This document shows, in pieces, positions 1 to 8,712 of a stretch of 64,000 nt of DNA (positions are counted from its first letter, which is position 1; each line of letters starts with the position of its first letter). The DNA comes from an uncultured Clostridia bacterium (GTDB lineage: Bacteria > Bacillota > Clostridia > Christensenellales > Borkfalkiaceae): the NCBI GenBank assembly GCA_937912025.1, contig CALDOZ010000037.1, positions 1 through 64,000 of the forward strand, in the 5' to 3' direction. A program made the position numbers and the translations under genes. The notes beneath the pieces were generated by a model. That model was given only the letters and a program-made list of their open reading frames with translations, made no database searches and was not told the origin of the DNA.

Positions 1-12
1 CAAACTAGAAGT

Positions 13-52
13 TACGATTGCTTTAGCAAGCGTAGTAAAACGGTAGTTTTAC
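13..52. repeat. 40-base double-hairpin repeat, copy 1
   Basis: Two adjacent stem-loops. The first pairs TACG with CGTA and TTGC with GCAA around a TTTA loop, with an A/G mismatch between the two helices. The second is GTAAAAC, loop GGTA, GTTTTAC. A second copy at 53290-53329 matches at 35 of 40 positions. Two of the differences form a compensatory C:G to T:A pair change, and the other three lie in the first loop. The structure is therefore conserved, not just the sequence. It lies upstream of the first DUF4838 gene and may be the edge of a larger hairpin cluster cut by the window start. Confidence 0.7.
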
Positions 53-114
53 AAAAATTTTTACGTTAGTAAAAAGATTTAACTTCCTATAGATTATATT
101 ATAACTAGGTAGAA

Positions 115-134
115 ATTGTTTAGTTAAAAACAAT
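115..134. promoter_or_regulatory. Small inverted repeat before first DUF4838 gene
   Basis: ATTGTTT and AAACAAT arms separated by six bases, ending 17 bases before the start codon. It follows an AT-rich stretch with TATATT/TATAAC-like -10 sequences at about 94-104. It could be an operator in the leader; a chance dyad in AT-rich DNA is equally possible. Confidence 0.25.
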
Positions 135-151
135 AGTGACAAGGATAATTT

Positions 152-2068
152 ATGAAACTAAATGGATATATAGGTACAATTACCGATAAAGAAGGATATT
201 TATATAAAAACCATAAAACTGATTACAAAATAGTTATACCAAAAAACGCTACTATAATTGAAAAAAGAGCGGCTGAAGAACTTAGAAATATATTTTTATA
301 TACGTTTACCGATATTGCCGTTGTTACCGACGATACGTTAGACGTTGCCGATACCGGTAAATACATTGCGCTTGGCGATACTATTTACTTTAAATCGCTT
401 GGCATTAAAATGCTTACTAAAGAGTATAAATACGACGGTTTTATTATTGAAACAATAGGCGATACCTACGTTATTAAAGGCGTAGGCGGTTTAGGTACTG
501 TGTTTGGCACGTACTCTTTAATGGAGCGTTTAGCAGGCTACGTTTATTATGCTGAAGATGAAATTGCAATTAATAAAGAAGGTGTTTTAAAAGAAATACA
601 TATTAAAGAAATTCCTTCTTTCTACGGTAGATTTGCATTTTCGCACGATACACGCGTTATACAAACAACTGGTATGCGCATGCGCGTTAACGGCGAGTTT
701 TTCAAATGGCCTACATTTTCTGACGATGTTTCGCCTTGGTCTTCTTTAAGCGATCAAAGTTACGCGTTACAAATATTAGATTACACTAAGTATTATAAAG
801 ACCACCCAGATTGGTATAGTTTTATGCCTGACCATGAAAAACATACTCCGCCATCACCTGGAGCATATCCGCAAATTTGTTATAGTAAAGGTTTAAAAAG
901 CGATGCCGAAGGCGGTTTTTTCGATACCTTTATGCATAACTTAATTAACGATTATATTATTCCTGAAAAGAATAAAATATTCTTTATGCTTGGTATGACT
1001 GATACACGCCACTTCTGTGGTTGCGAAGAGTGTACTAAAGCGGTAGCAAAATATAAATATAGCGGACACGCTATGCATTTTGTTAATAAAGTTGCCGACG
1101 CTGTTGAAGAATGGAGAGTTAAAAACGCTCCTGAACGTGAAATTTATTGCGTAGCGTTTGCTTACTTACAACTTTTTGAAGCGCCGGTTTATGAAAAAGA
1201 CGGCGAGTTTTACCCAATCGACGATACCGTAGTTGCTCGTGATAACGTTATCATTCAATACGCTCCTATCGACGCTAACTATTTCTATCCTATAATGGAT
1301 AAAGAGCACAATCCGCAATCTTATAACGCAATTAAAGGTTGGAGTAAAATTACTCGCCACTTTGCGGTATGGGATTATCGTCAAGACTTTGCTTCACACG
1401 CTTATCCTTTCCCAACCTATTTGACCGCTCAAGCAAACCTTGACAGTTACCTTGAATACGGATTTATGGACGTGTTCCATCAAGCGCAACGTTTTTGTAA
1501 AAACTCTCCGTTTATTTACGTTGATAATTTTGCTCGCGCTCGTATGCATTGGGATATGGGTGAAAAATATCAAGACTTATGGGAAGAAGGTATGAACGCG
1601 TACTTTAAACAAACAAAACCATACGTTGACGAATATATCAATATGCTTAATGACTATCATAAAGTAATGATATCTCGTGGTCATAACGGTAAGTGTCACG
1701 ACGCTGTTACTAGAAAATATTGGTATCATACGGTAGAGGAATTAAAAGCGTTTAGCAAACCGCTTGATAAAGCAATGGACGTTGCAAAAGCAGAAAAAAA
1801 TATAATTATATCTACTAAACTTCAAAATCGCATTAGAGTTTTGACGCTATTTTATAAACTTACGCTTATCGTCAACTTTACGCTTGATTTACCTAAACAA
1901 GAAATGGTTGATATGATTAACGACGTTCGCGAAATAGCGGAATTTAGTGGTTTTAACGATTTCCAAACAAGAATGTACGTTGAAGACGCTCTTATTGAAG
2001 CCGAAAAAGTTTTAAACGGCGAACTTAAAGATGAAGACCGTATATTTAAAAAGAAATTTGGTACTTGA
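152..2068 (+). CDS. DUF4838-domain glycan-active protein, copy 1
   Basis: 638 residues. The first ~150 residues resemble the small alpha/beta domain that precedes the barrel in GH20/GH67-type enzymes. The rest resembles DUF4838, with a CGCEEC cysteine cluster near residues 289-294 just after an FFMLGM strand. DUF4838 proteins usually occur in polysaccharide utilisation loci and are presumed glycosidase-like; the substrate is unknown. No signal peptide is visible, so a cytoplasmic location is likely. AAGGA lies about 8 bases before the ATG. A close paralog follows at 2163 with the same MKLNGYIGTITDK N-terminus. A terminator at 2075-2105 separates the two, so they can be transcribed independently. 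The family call is firm; the enzymatic role is inferred. Confidence 0.8.
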   Translation: MKLNGYIGTITDKEGYLYKNHKTDYKIVIPKNATIIEKRAAEELRNIFLYTFTDIAVVTDDTLDVADTGKYIALGDTIYFKSLGIKMLTKEYKYDGFIIETIGDTYVIKGVGGLGTVFGTYSLMERLAGYVYYAEDEIAINKEGVLKEIHIKEIPSFYGRFAFSHDTRVIQTTGMRMRVNGEFFKWPTFSDDVSPWSSLSDQSYALQILDYTKYYKDHPDWYSFMPDHEKHTPPSPGAYPQICYSKGLKSDAEGGFFDTFMHNLINDYIIPEKNKIFFMLGMTDTRHFCGCEECTKAVAKYKYSGHAMHFVNKVADAVEEWRVKNAPEREIYCVAFAYLQLFEAPVYEKDGEFYPIDDTVVARDNVIIQYAPIDANYFYPIMDKEHNPQSYNAIKGWSKITRHFAVWDYRQDFASHAYPFPTYLTAQANLDSYLEYGFMDVFHQAQRFCKNSPFIYVDNFARARMHWDMGEKYQDLWEEGMNAYFKQTKPYVDEYINMLNDYHKVMISRGHNGKCHDAVTRKYWYHTVEELKAFSKPLDKAMDVAKAEKNIIISTKLQNRIRVLTLFYKLTLIVNFTLDLPKQEMVDMINDVREIAEFSGFNDFQTRMYVEDALIEAEKVLNGELKDEDRIFKKKFGT

Positions 2069-2074
2069 TAAATT

Positions 2075-2105
2075 AAAAAACGCCTAAAAAAATGGGCGTT
2101 TTTTT
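2075..2105 (+). terminator. Rho-independent terminator
   Basis: A-run then CGCC, short A-rich loop, GGCG then a T-run. It begins 6 bases after the first DUF4838 stop codon. Confidence 0.85.
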
Positions 2106-2114
2106 AAATTGTTA

Positions 2115-2143
2115 TTGAAAAGTATATTTTAATGTGTTAAAAT
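2115..2143 (+). promoter_or_regulatory. Promoter for second DUF4838 gene
   Basis: TTGAAA, 17 bases, TAAAAT, with a TG two bases before the -10. An AAGGAGG Shine-Dalgarno follows at about 2149-2155. The position between a terminator and a gene start supports it. Confidence 0.65.
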
Positions 2144-2162
2144 ATAACAAGGAGGACTTATT

Positions 2163-4070
2163 ATGAAACTTAACGGATATATTGGAACTATAACCGATAA
2201 AAACGGTTATTTATATTTTAACGGAAAAACTGATTATAAAATTTTAATTTCCGATAACGCAACGGTTAGCGAAAAGTACGCCGCTAGTGAATTAACTCTT
2301 ATTTTTAAATATGCTGGGGTTGATATTGAAACTGTTACTGATAAAGGCGTTAGCGTTGATAAAAACGCTAAATACGTTTCAGTAGGTAATACAGTATATT
2401 TTAAATCGCTAAATAAGGTACTACTAACTAAAGAATTTAAGTTTGACGGTTATATCATTGAAAACGTAGGCGAAACTTACGTTATTAAAGGCGTAGGCGA
2501 TACGGGAACTTGCTTTGGCGTATACGGTTTTATGGAATATATAGCAGGCTATTGCTATTATGCTCCTGATGAAATATTCATTGAAAAAGTTGCCCAAAAT
2601 AAAGAATTTCACATTAAAGATATACCAACGTTTTATGGCAGAAACGCATATTCATACGATAGTCACTATGATATTGATTATGGTTTTAGGCTTAGAATTA
2701 ACGGCGAATACGCTATGCGCGAACCAAAGCACGGTGAAGGCTCGCCTTGGGCAACGCTTAACGACCAATCTTACGCTTTACAAATTTTAGATTATACTAA
2801 ATATGCTAAAGACCATCCAGACTGGTACGTTTGGCATCCAGAACATGAAAAATATACCGCTCCGCAACCTGCCGCGCATCCACAAATTTGTTATAGTAAA
2901 GGCTTATACGACGAAGAATTTTATAATACCTTTATAAACAACTTAATAAACAATTTCATAATTCCTGAAAGCGATAAAATTTTCTTTATGCTCGGCATGA
3001 GTGATAATAACGTTTTTTGCGAATGTGACAAGTGTAAAGAAGAAGTTGCAAAATATACAAAAAGCGGTTTAGCAATGAGGTTTGTTAATAAGGTGGCTGA
3101 CGACGTAGAAAAATGGCGTCTTAAAAACGCTCCCGAACGCGAAATTTACGTTATTGGTTTTGCTTATCTTTCTATTTTCGACGCGCCTGTCAAAGAAGTG
3201 AACGGCGAGTTTATTCCTGTTGACAAAAGCGTTATTGCGCGCGATAACGTAATTATTCAATACGCTCCAATTAGGGCTAACTATATGTATCCTTTAATGG
3301 ATAAAGAACATAATTTGGCAAGTCGCAATTCAATTCTTGGTTGGAAAAAAATTACTAAAAACTTATGTGTGTGGGATTACCGTCAAGACTTTGGAACTCA
3401 AACTTTCTTTTATCCAACTACTATTACCGCTCAAGAAAATAACGACCTTTATATGAAAATAGGCGTTATGGACGTGTTTAACCAAGCGCAACCGTTTACG
3501 TCTGGCTCTCCGTTTATGTATATGGATAATTTTGCTAGGGCTCGCATGCATTGGAATGGTAAGGAAAATTATCGCGAACTTATTCACGAGTTTAACAAAG
3601 CGTACTATAAAGATGCTTGTGAATACGTTGAAGAGTATTTAGAAAAACACGAAAAATACTATTACGTAATGATGGAACGTGGTTACACCGTTACTATTGG
3701 TAATAGCGCTCAAATTCATAAAAAATATTATCGATTACAAGAAATGTATGAGTTTAAAGATATTTTAGATAAAGCGCTTGAAAAAGCAAACGGCATTAAA
3801 GATGATGAAGTTCGCGAAAAGGTAGTAACTCGCGTGCAAACCCTTACGTTATTTTATAAGTTTGCATTACTTTTCTGCTTTACGTTTGAAATTGATAAGC
3901 AAGAAGCGTTTGATTTAATAGCCGATTTACGCGTTACTTGTAAAAAAGTAGGGCTTGTAACCTTCTGGCGTCGTACTGAAACAGATATATATCTTGACGA
4001 AGTTGAAAAACTTTTAAAAGGCGAAATTAAAGAAATGACTGTTACGCCGTTCCCTGATACTTTAGTTTAA
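2163..4070 (+). CDS. DUF4838-domain glycan-active protein, copy 2
   Basis: 635 residues, closely related along its whole length to the 152-2068 product: same N-terminal MKLNGYIGT, the FFMLGM strand, a C-x-C-x-x-C cluster near residue 285 (FCECDKC), and the NFARARMHWN segment. This is a tandem duplication that has diverged, mostly in the central insert and the C-terminal helices. It is probably a glycosidase-like cytoplasmic enzyme of unknown specificity. AAGGAGG lies 7 bases upstream of the ATG. Its own promoter and terminator make it a separate transcription unit. The next gene, a GH127-like enzyme, suggests plant arabinan or arabinogalactan-type substrates, but that is only a context argument. 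Confidence 0.8.
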   Translation: MKLNGYIGTITDKNGYLYFNGKTDYKILISDNATVSEKYAASELTLIFKYAGVDIETVTDKGVSVDKNAKYVSVGNTVYFKSLNKVLLTKEFKFDGYIIENVGETYVIKGVGDTGTCFGVYGFMEYIAGYCYYAPDEIFIEKVAQNKEFHIKDIPTFYGRNAYSYDSHYDIDYGFRLRINGEYAMREPKHGEGSPWATLNDQSYALQILDYTKYAKDHPDWYVWHPEHEKYTAPQPAAHPQICYSKGLYDEEFYNTFINNLINNFIIPESDKIFFMLGMSDNNVFCECDKCKEEVAKYTKSGLAMRFVNKVADDVEKWRLKNAPEREIYVIGFAYLSIFDAPVKEVNGEFIPVDKSVIARDNVIIQYAPIRANYMYPLMDKEHNLASRNSILGWKKITKNLCVWDYRQDFGTQTFFYPTTITAQENNDLYMKIGVMDVFNQAQPFTSGSPFMYMDNFARARMHWNGKENYRELIHEFNKAYYKDACEYVEEYLEKHEKYYYVMMERGYTVTIGNSAQIHKKYYRLQEMYEFKDILDKALEKANGIKDDEVREKVVTRVQTLTLFYKFALLFCFTFEIDKQEAFDLIADLRVTCKKVGLVTFWRRTETDIYLDEVEKLLKGEIKEMTVTPFPDTLV

Positions 4071-4073
4071 TAA

Positions 4074-4098
4074 AAAAAACCGCAATAGCGGTTTTTTT
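4074..4098 (+). terminator. Rho-independent terminator
   Basis: AAAAAACCGC, loop AATA, GCGGTTTTTT, directly after the second DUF4838 stop codon. Confidence 0.9.
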
Positions 4099-4132
4099 GT
4101 TTGAAAAAAGTAATGATAATTCTTAATATGTA

Positions 4133-4161
4133 TAGAAAAATAAAAATTTTTATGATATAAT
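4133..4161 (+). promoter_or_regulatory. Promoter for GH127-like gene
   Basis: TAGAAA, 17 bases, TATAAT. A second TATAAT follows at 4165-4170. AAGGAG lies shortly before the ATG at 4204. Confidence 0.6.
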
Positions 4162-4203
4162 TATTATAATAGAATGCGCTTTATATAAAGGAGACTTAAA
4201 CTT

Positions 4204-6078
4204 ATGATTGAAAAGAGTAATACAATAAAAAAACAAACGGATGCGTTTTTTGATTTTGAAAACGGAAGCGTAAAATATCGCACCATTGTTGACGATATGA
4301 ATAAATTCGTTGAAACCGAGCAACTTATGGACGCTGATTTATGGAAGAATTTCGTAGAGCAATTCCGCAGTAACGTTGACGATTTCGATAAAGGTTGGCG
4401 TGGTGAATATTGGGGTAAGATGATGCGTGGCGGTTGTCTTACTTATCAATACACTAAAAACAAAGCGTTGTTTAAAGTTTTAAAAGAATCTGTTAAAGAC
4501 TTACTCACTACTCAAGATAAATTAGGAAGATTTTCAACCTATTCAGTAGACGCTGAGTTTGACGGTTGGGATTTATGGGCGAGAAAATACATAATGCTCG
4601 GCTTAATTTACTTTTATGATATTTGTACTGAAAGTGGTCTTAAAGAAAAAATTGTTCGCGCGTTAATTAAACACGCTAACTATATTATCAAGGGCGTGGG
4701 TAAAGGTAAAAACCAAATTGATATAACTAAAGCGACAACTCATTGGGGCGGGTTAAATTCTTGCTCTATATTAGAGCCTTTTGTTCGCTTATATAATATT
4801 GTTGGCGACCAAAAATATTTAGATTTTGCTACTTATATTATTTCAACGGGCTTTAATGATAGCGAAAATATTATCGATATTGCTTATAATAAATTAAAAG
4901 CGCCGTATCAGTTTAAGTACACTAAAGCGTACGAAATGATGAGTTGTTTTCACGGGCTTTTAGAATACTATCGCGTCGTTAAAGATGAAAAGCATCTTCA
5001 AGCGGTAATAAACTTTGTAGATATGGTAATAGATACCGACGTTTCCGTTATAGGAACTTCAGGTTGTACGCATGAATTGTTTGATAATTCTAAAAAACGT
5101 CAAACTGAGAAGATTGATATAATTCAGTTTGAAACGTGTGTTACTGCTACTTGGATGAATTTATTATATCAATTACTTTGCTTTACGGGTAATAGCAAGT
5201 ACGCAGATTTAATCGAACTTTCCGCTGTAAACGGAATGTTTGGCGCTGTTAATACCGAAAAGAATAAAACTATCGTCGTTTATAGTATAGAAGAAAATAG
5301 AATTCTTCCTATCGTTCCAAAGTATAATAAAATTATACCGTTTGATAGTTATAGTCCAACCTATAAAAAACAGCGCGCAACGGGAACGGGTGGTTATAAA
5401 GAAATGGCAAACGATACTTTCTACGGTTGTTGCGCTTGTATAGGCTCGCTCGGAACGGCACTTTCAGCGTTATTCGGCGTTATGGAATACGACGGCGGAT
5501 ACGTCTTTAATTTATACGATAAAGGAGTTGTAAAACTCGTATCGCCAAAAGGTCAAGAATATCAAGTAAAGATTGACGGCGACGCGTTTACCGGTAACGG
5601 CAAAGTAAAATTCGTATTTACAATAAACGAAGGCGAAACGCTTAAATTTAAGTTTAGAATTCCTAACTGGTCGCCAAAAACAAAACTTATGTTTAACGGT
5701 AGAGAATATTCGGGCGTAACGGCAGGTGAGTATTTTGAAGTTGAAGAGTTTATTGAAAATCGTGACGTTATTGAAATCAATTTAGATAATCGCATAAAAG
5801 TTTTAGAGCAAGACGGTAAGTTTATGCTTAAAAAAGGCGCGGTTGTTTTAGCGCGTGACGAGCGTTACGGCGAAGATATTGATGGTAAAGTTTTATTAAA
5901 AGTAGAGCCTAACGGTACTGTTAAAGGCAAACTTATTAAAAGTAATCTTTTTAAAGCGTACGGCGAGTATCAAATACCGCTTAAAAAGGGCGGATATATT
6001 ACCGTTTGCGACTATGCTAGCGCAGGTAAACAATGGGATAAAAAAGATAAAAATCGCATAACCGTTTGGATGGATTAA
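4204..6078 (+). CDS. GH127 (DUF1680) beta-L-arabinofuranosidase-like enzyme
   Basis: 624 residues. The N-terminal two thirds look like an (alpha/alpha)6 barrel (THWGGLNSCSILEPF; YEMMSCFHGLLEYYRVVKD), and the C-terminal third is beta-rich. The zinc/cysteine site known from GH127 is recognisable: Glu310-x-Cys312 (QFETCVTATW) and the Cys409-Cys410 pair (FYGCCACIG). In GH127 one of these cysteines is the nucleophile. The family removes beta-L-arabinofuranose or related sugars from plant glycans. No signal peptide is seen, so it probably acts on imported oligosaccharides. It is the last of three glycan genes here and has its own promoter and terminator. Family membership is fairly sure; the exact substrate is not. 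Confidence 0.8.
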   Translation: MIEKSNTIKKQTDAFFDFENGSVKYRTIVDDMNKFVETEQLMDADLWKNFVEQFRSNVDDFDKGWRGEYWGKMMRGGCLTYQYTKNKALFKVLKESVKDLLTTQDKLGRFSTYSVDAEFDGWDLWARKYIMLGLIYFYDICTESGLKEKIVRALIKHANYIIKGVGKGKNQIDITKATTHWGGLNSCSILEPFVRLYNIVGDQKYLDFATYIISTGFNDSENIIDIAYNKLKAPYQFKYTKAYEMMSCFHGLLEYYRVVKDEKHLQAVINFVDMVIDTDVSVIGTSGCTHELFDNSKKRQTEKIDIIQFETCVTATWMNLLYQLLCFTGNSKYADLIELSAVNGMFGAVNTEKNKTIVVYSIEENRILPIVPKYNKIIPFDSYSPTYKKQRATGTGGYKEMANDTFYGCCACIGSLGTALSALFGVMEYDGGYVFNLYDKGVVKLVSPKGQEYQVKIDGDAFTGNGKVKFVFTINEGETLKFKFRIPNWSPKTKLMFNGREYSGVTAGEYFEVEEFIENRDVIEINLDNRIKVLEQDGKFMLKKGAVVLARDERYGEDIDGKVLLKVEPNGTVKGKLIKSNLFKAYGEYQIPLKKGGYITVCDYASAGKQWDKKDKNRITVWMD

Positions 6079-6086
6079 AATTTAAA

Positions 6087-6120
6087 CCCCACTACAAAGT
6101 TGTAGTGGGGCGATTTTTTT
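6087..6120. terminator. Strong terminator, probably bidirectional
   Basis: CCCCACTACAA pairs perfectly with TTGTAGTGGGG (11 bp), with a T-run on the plus strand and a T-rich tail also on the minus strand. It sits between the convergent GH127-like and vanZ-like genes. Confidence 0.9.
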
Positions 6121-6136
6121 ATTTTAAATTTCATTA

Positions 6137-6817
6137 TTAAACGTTTTGTTTTTTTATCGAGTTGTTTTTTAAAATTAGCAAAATTCCTTCAATTACTATC
6201 CAAATAGAAACTACTATTATTTCCGTCACCGTGCAAATTTCAACGCTTTCAATTTTGTTGGAAATTGTGTAGTATAAAAATAAAGTTAAAATTGTAAAAA
6301 GTATAAATATGATATACGCCGTTATAGAAATTTGAAAATGTTCTTGACGTTTTTTATTGTATATCCAATTAAGTAACATACTTATAGCGCTACCTGAAAC
6401 GTAACCTTGAATGTTAAGTATTATATCGCTAAACGAAAACGTTCTACCTTCGGTGTTAAATTGAATTAGTTCCGCTATTATTGATATTAACGTAACGGCT
6501 ACTGCCGAGTAACATATTGCGTGTACGCTTGTTTTACTAAATGAAATAAAAGTTAAAAGCCCAAATACACCCGTCAACGCAAAAAGCCCGTAGTGACCAA
6601 TAAATTTCGTTACAAGGGTAGGAAAATCATCAACCTTTTTAGAAATTTGATTAACCGCTTCAAAATTATTTTGAAGATATTCAGAAAGATTAGAACTTGA
6701 TGCGCTAGCAACTTCGCCACTTTCTCCTGCCTTAATAAAAATTAAAACGGTTAAAAATATGAATACAATTAAATAAACGTATTGTAATATTTTTGGTATT
6801 AATTCTTTTATTTTCAT
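6137..6817 (-). CDS. VanZ-like membrane protein
   Basis: 226 residues. Hydrophobic segments lie near residues 10-28, 75-95, 100-120, 130-155, 168-188 and 195-215. Between them is the VanZ-type pattern KFIGHYGLF ... AELIQF, then GRTFSFSDIILNIQG. VanZ homologs are widespread small membrane proteins; the original gives low-level teicoplanin resistance, but most homologs have no known role. The segment between helices 1 and 2 is an extracytoplasmic Ser/Asn-rich loop. A promoter is visible upstream, but no clear Shine-Dalgarno before the ATG. It stands alone, convergent with the GH127-like gene. Confidence 0.7.
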   Translation of the reverse strand: MKIKELIPKILQYVYLIVFIFLTVLIFIKAGESGEVASASSSNLSEYLQNNFEAVNQISKKVDDFPTLVTKFIGHYGLFALTGVFGLLTFISFSKTSVHAICYSAVAVTLISIIAELIQFNTEGRTFSFSDIILNIQGYVSGSAISMLLNWIYNKKRQEHFQISITAYIIFILFTILTLFLYYTISNKIESVEICTVTEIIVVSIWIVIEGILLILKNNSIKKQNV

Positions 6818-6865
6818 AATCGTTACTTAGTAAGGCTATAAATATTTTTATAACCCGTTTTTATT

Positions 6866-6894
6866 ATTATATACTAATCTCATAATTTTGTAAA
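6866..6894 (-). promoter_or_regulatory. Promoter for vanZ-like gene
   Basis: On the minus strand TTTACA (6894-6889), 17 bases, TATAAT (6871-6866). It leaves a leader of roughly 45 bases. Confidence 0.55.
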
Positions 6895-6904
6895 CAAATT
6901 TTTA

Positions 6905-6933
6905 TTAGGCTAAAAATACTTTAAAAGTATAAT
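6905..6933 (+). promoter_or_regulatory. Possible promoter for small ORF
   Basis: TTAGGC, 17 bases, TATAAT. The -10 is perfect but the -35 is poor. It lies about 48 bases before the small ORF at 6981. Confidence 0.4.
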
Positions 6934-6980
6934 CTTTTAACTTTTGTCAACAATATTAATAAAAAGTTAAGGAGAAGTTT

Positions 6981-7100
6981 ATGAGAACTAAGCAAAAACA
7001 TAAAATTAAAAAACTTTCATCTATTGAATACGACGATTATATTAACTCAATTTCTAACGGCAACGACGTAACCGTTCCAAGTGAAAAAGAAGATAATTAA
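6981..7100 (+). CDS. 39-residue small protein, unknown
   Basis: A short gene starting MRTKQKHKIKKLSS and ending VPSEKEDN. The first third is strongly basic and the rest acidic and polar; there is no hydrophobic segment. AAGGAG stands 7 bases before the ATG, a TATAAT lies upstream, and a terminator follows at 7123-7161. The complete small transcription unit argues for a real gene, although I recognise no family. The charge pattern could suit a nucleic-acid- or protein-binding peptide; that is speculation. Confidence 0.55.
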   Translation: MRTKQKHKIKKLSSIEYDDYINSISNGNDVTVPSEKEDN

Positions 7101-7122
7101 ATAATTAAAAAAATAAATAATT

Positions 7123-7161
7123 AAAAAAGTCCTGATTTTGTTAAAAAATAAGGGCTTTTTT
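7123..7161 (+). terminator. Terminator of small ORF
   Basis: AAAAAAGTCCT pairs with AGGGCTTTTTT (one G-U), with an AT-rich loop of about 17 bases and a T-run. Confidence 0.65.
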
Positions 7162-7203
7162 TAAATTTTATATATAAAATATATAAATAAACCCTTAAAT
7201 AAG

Positions 7204-7232
7204 TAGAAAAATTTTTAAATTTATGTTAAAAT
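7204..7232 (+). promoter_or_regulatory. Promoter for asnS operon
   Basis: TAGAAA, 17 bases, TAAAAT with an upstream TG. It is the same architecture as the promoters at 4133 and 14967. Confidence 0.6.
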
Positions 7233-7285
7233 ATAACATATTTGATTATAAGGCGTATTATGCCTTTATATACGAGGTGTCATTT

Positions 7286-8683
7286 ATGGAAAAAAGAACT
7301 AACTTAAAAGAGATTTTTAAAGATAGTCAATCTTTTGACGGTAAAACCGTACTTGTAAAAGGTTGGGCAAGAACTATTCGTGACAGTAAAGCATTTGGCT
7401 TTATCGAACTTAACGACGGTAGTTATTTTAAAAACGTTCAAATAGTGTTCGAGCGTTCTAAAATAGCAAACTATGACGAAATAGCAAAACAAAACGTTGG
7501 AACGGCGTTAGTAATTACGGGTAAAGTTACTTTAACTCCTAACGCTAAACAACCTTTTGAAATAAATGCAGACGATATTTTAATTGAAGGAGCGTCTACT
7601 CCAGACTACCCACTTCAAAAGAAAGGTCACTCAATGGAATATCTCCGTAAAATTGCATATTTGAGACCAAGAACTAATACTTTTAACGCCGTATTTAAAA
7701 TTAGAAGCGAGGCTGCATACGCTATCCATTCTTATTTTAACGATAACGGGTTTGTTTACGTTCACACTCCTATTATCACGGGTTCAGACTGTGAAGGTGC
7801 TGGCGCAATGTTCCAAGTAACCACGCTTGAAATGGAAAACGTGCCTAAGACTGACGGTGGAAAAGTCGATTATAAAAAAGACTTTTTTGAAAAGCCTGCA
7901 AGTTTAACTGTGTCTGGTCAACTTTCAGCCGAAGCGTACGCAATGGCGTTTGGCAAAGTTTATACTTTTGGTCCTACTTTCCGCGCTGAACGTAGTAACA
8001 CCGTTCGCCACGCCGCAGAGTTTTGGATGATTGAACCTGAAATGGCGTTTGCTAATCTTTCAGACGATATGGATTGCGCCGAAGGTATGGTTAAACACGT
8101 TATAAATCACGTTTTAAATACTTGTAGCGAAGAACTTAAATTCTTAAATCAATTCGTTGATAAAGGTTTGCTTGATAGACTTCATAACGTAGTAGAAAAC
8201 GAATTCGTTCGTTTATCTTATACCGATGCAATTAAAATTTTAGAGCCTATCAAAGATAAATTTGAATTCCCTGTATATTGGGGTTGTGACCTTCAATCTG
8301 AACACGAAAGATATATTACCGAAGTCGTTTACAAAAAACCGGTATTTTTAACTGATTATCCAAAGGAAATTAAGGCTTTCTATATGCGTCTTAACGACGA
8401 TGGCAAAACTGTTGCCGCTGCCGACCTTTTAGTTCCAGGAATTGGCGAACTTGTTGGTGGTTCTCAAAGAGAAGAACGTGAAGACGTGCTTATTAAAAGA
8501 ATGAAAGAAATGGGACTTAAACCAGAAGATTACGATTGGTACATTAATTTACGCAGATACGGCGGTACTAAACACGCAGGTTTTGGTCTTGGTTTTGAAA
8601 GAATGGTTATGTATTTAACGGGTATTGGTAATATTCGTGACGCTATTCCGTTCCCAAGAACAGTTTCAAATCTCGAATATTAA
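7286..8683 (+). CDS. asnS: Asparaginyl-tRNA synthetase
   Basis: 465 residues. Class II synthetase that charges tRNA-Asn. An N-terminal OB-fold anticodon-binding domain (about 15-110: [16 protein letters not shown] ... FIELNDG) is followed by the catalytic core with motif 2 ([13 protein letters not shown]) and motif 3 ([16 protein letters not shown]). The pattern [17 protein letters not shown] and the [10 protein letters not shown] segment are typical of AsnRS rather than AspRS. I chose the ATG at 7286 because GAGGTG lies 9 bases upstream and the protein then starts [13 protein letters not shown] like relatives; a longer in-frame start at 7223 overlaps the promoter. No attenuator or T-box is visible upstream. 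plsX follows 29 bases later. Confidence 0.95.
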   Translation: MEKRTNLKEIFKDSQSFDGKTVLVKGWARTIRDSKAFGFIELNDGSYFKNVQIVFERSKIANYDEIAKQNVGTALVITGKVTLTPNAKQPFEINADDILIEGASTPDYPLQKKGHSMEYLRKIAYLRPRTNTFNAVFKIRSEAAYAIHSYFNDNGFVYVHTPIITGSDCEGAGAMFQVTTLEMENVPKTDGGKVDYKKDFFEKPASLTVSGQLSAEAYAMAFGKVYTFGPTFRAERSNTVRHAAEFWMIEPEMAFANLSDDMDCAEGMVKHVINHVLNTCSEELKFLNQFVDKGLLDRLHNVVENEFVRLSYTDAIKILEPIKDKFEFPVYWGCDLQSEHERYITEVVYKKPVFLTDYPKEIKAFYMRLNDDGKTVAAADLLVPGIGELVGGSQREEREDVLIKRMKEMGLKPEDYDWYINLRRYGGTKHAGFGLGFERMVMYLTGIGNIRDAIPFPRTVSNLEY

Positions 8684-8712
8684 TTTAACTAACAAAACTA
8701 AGAGGTTACCAA

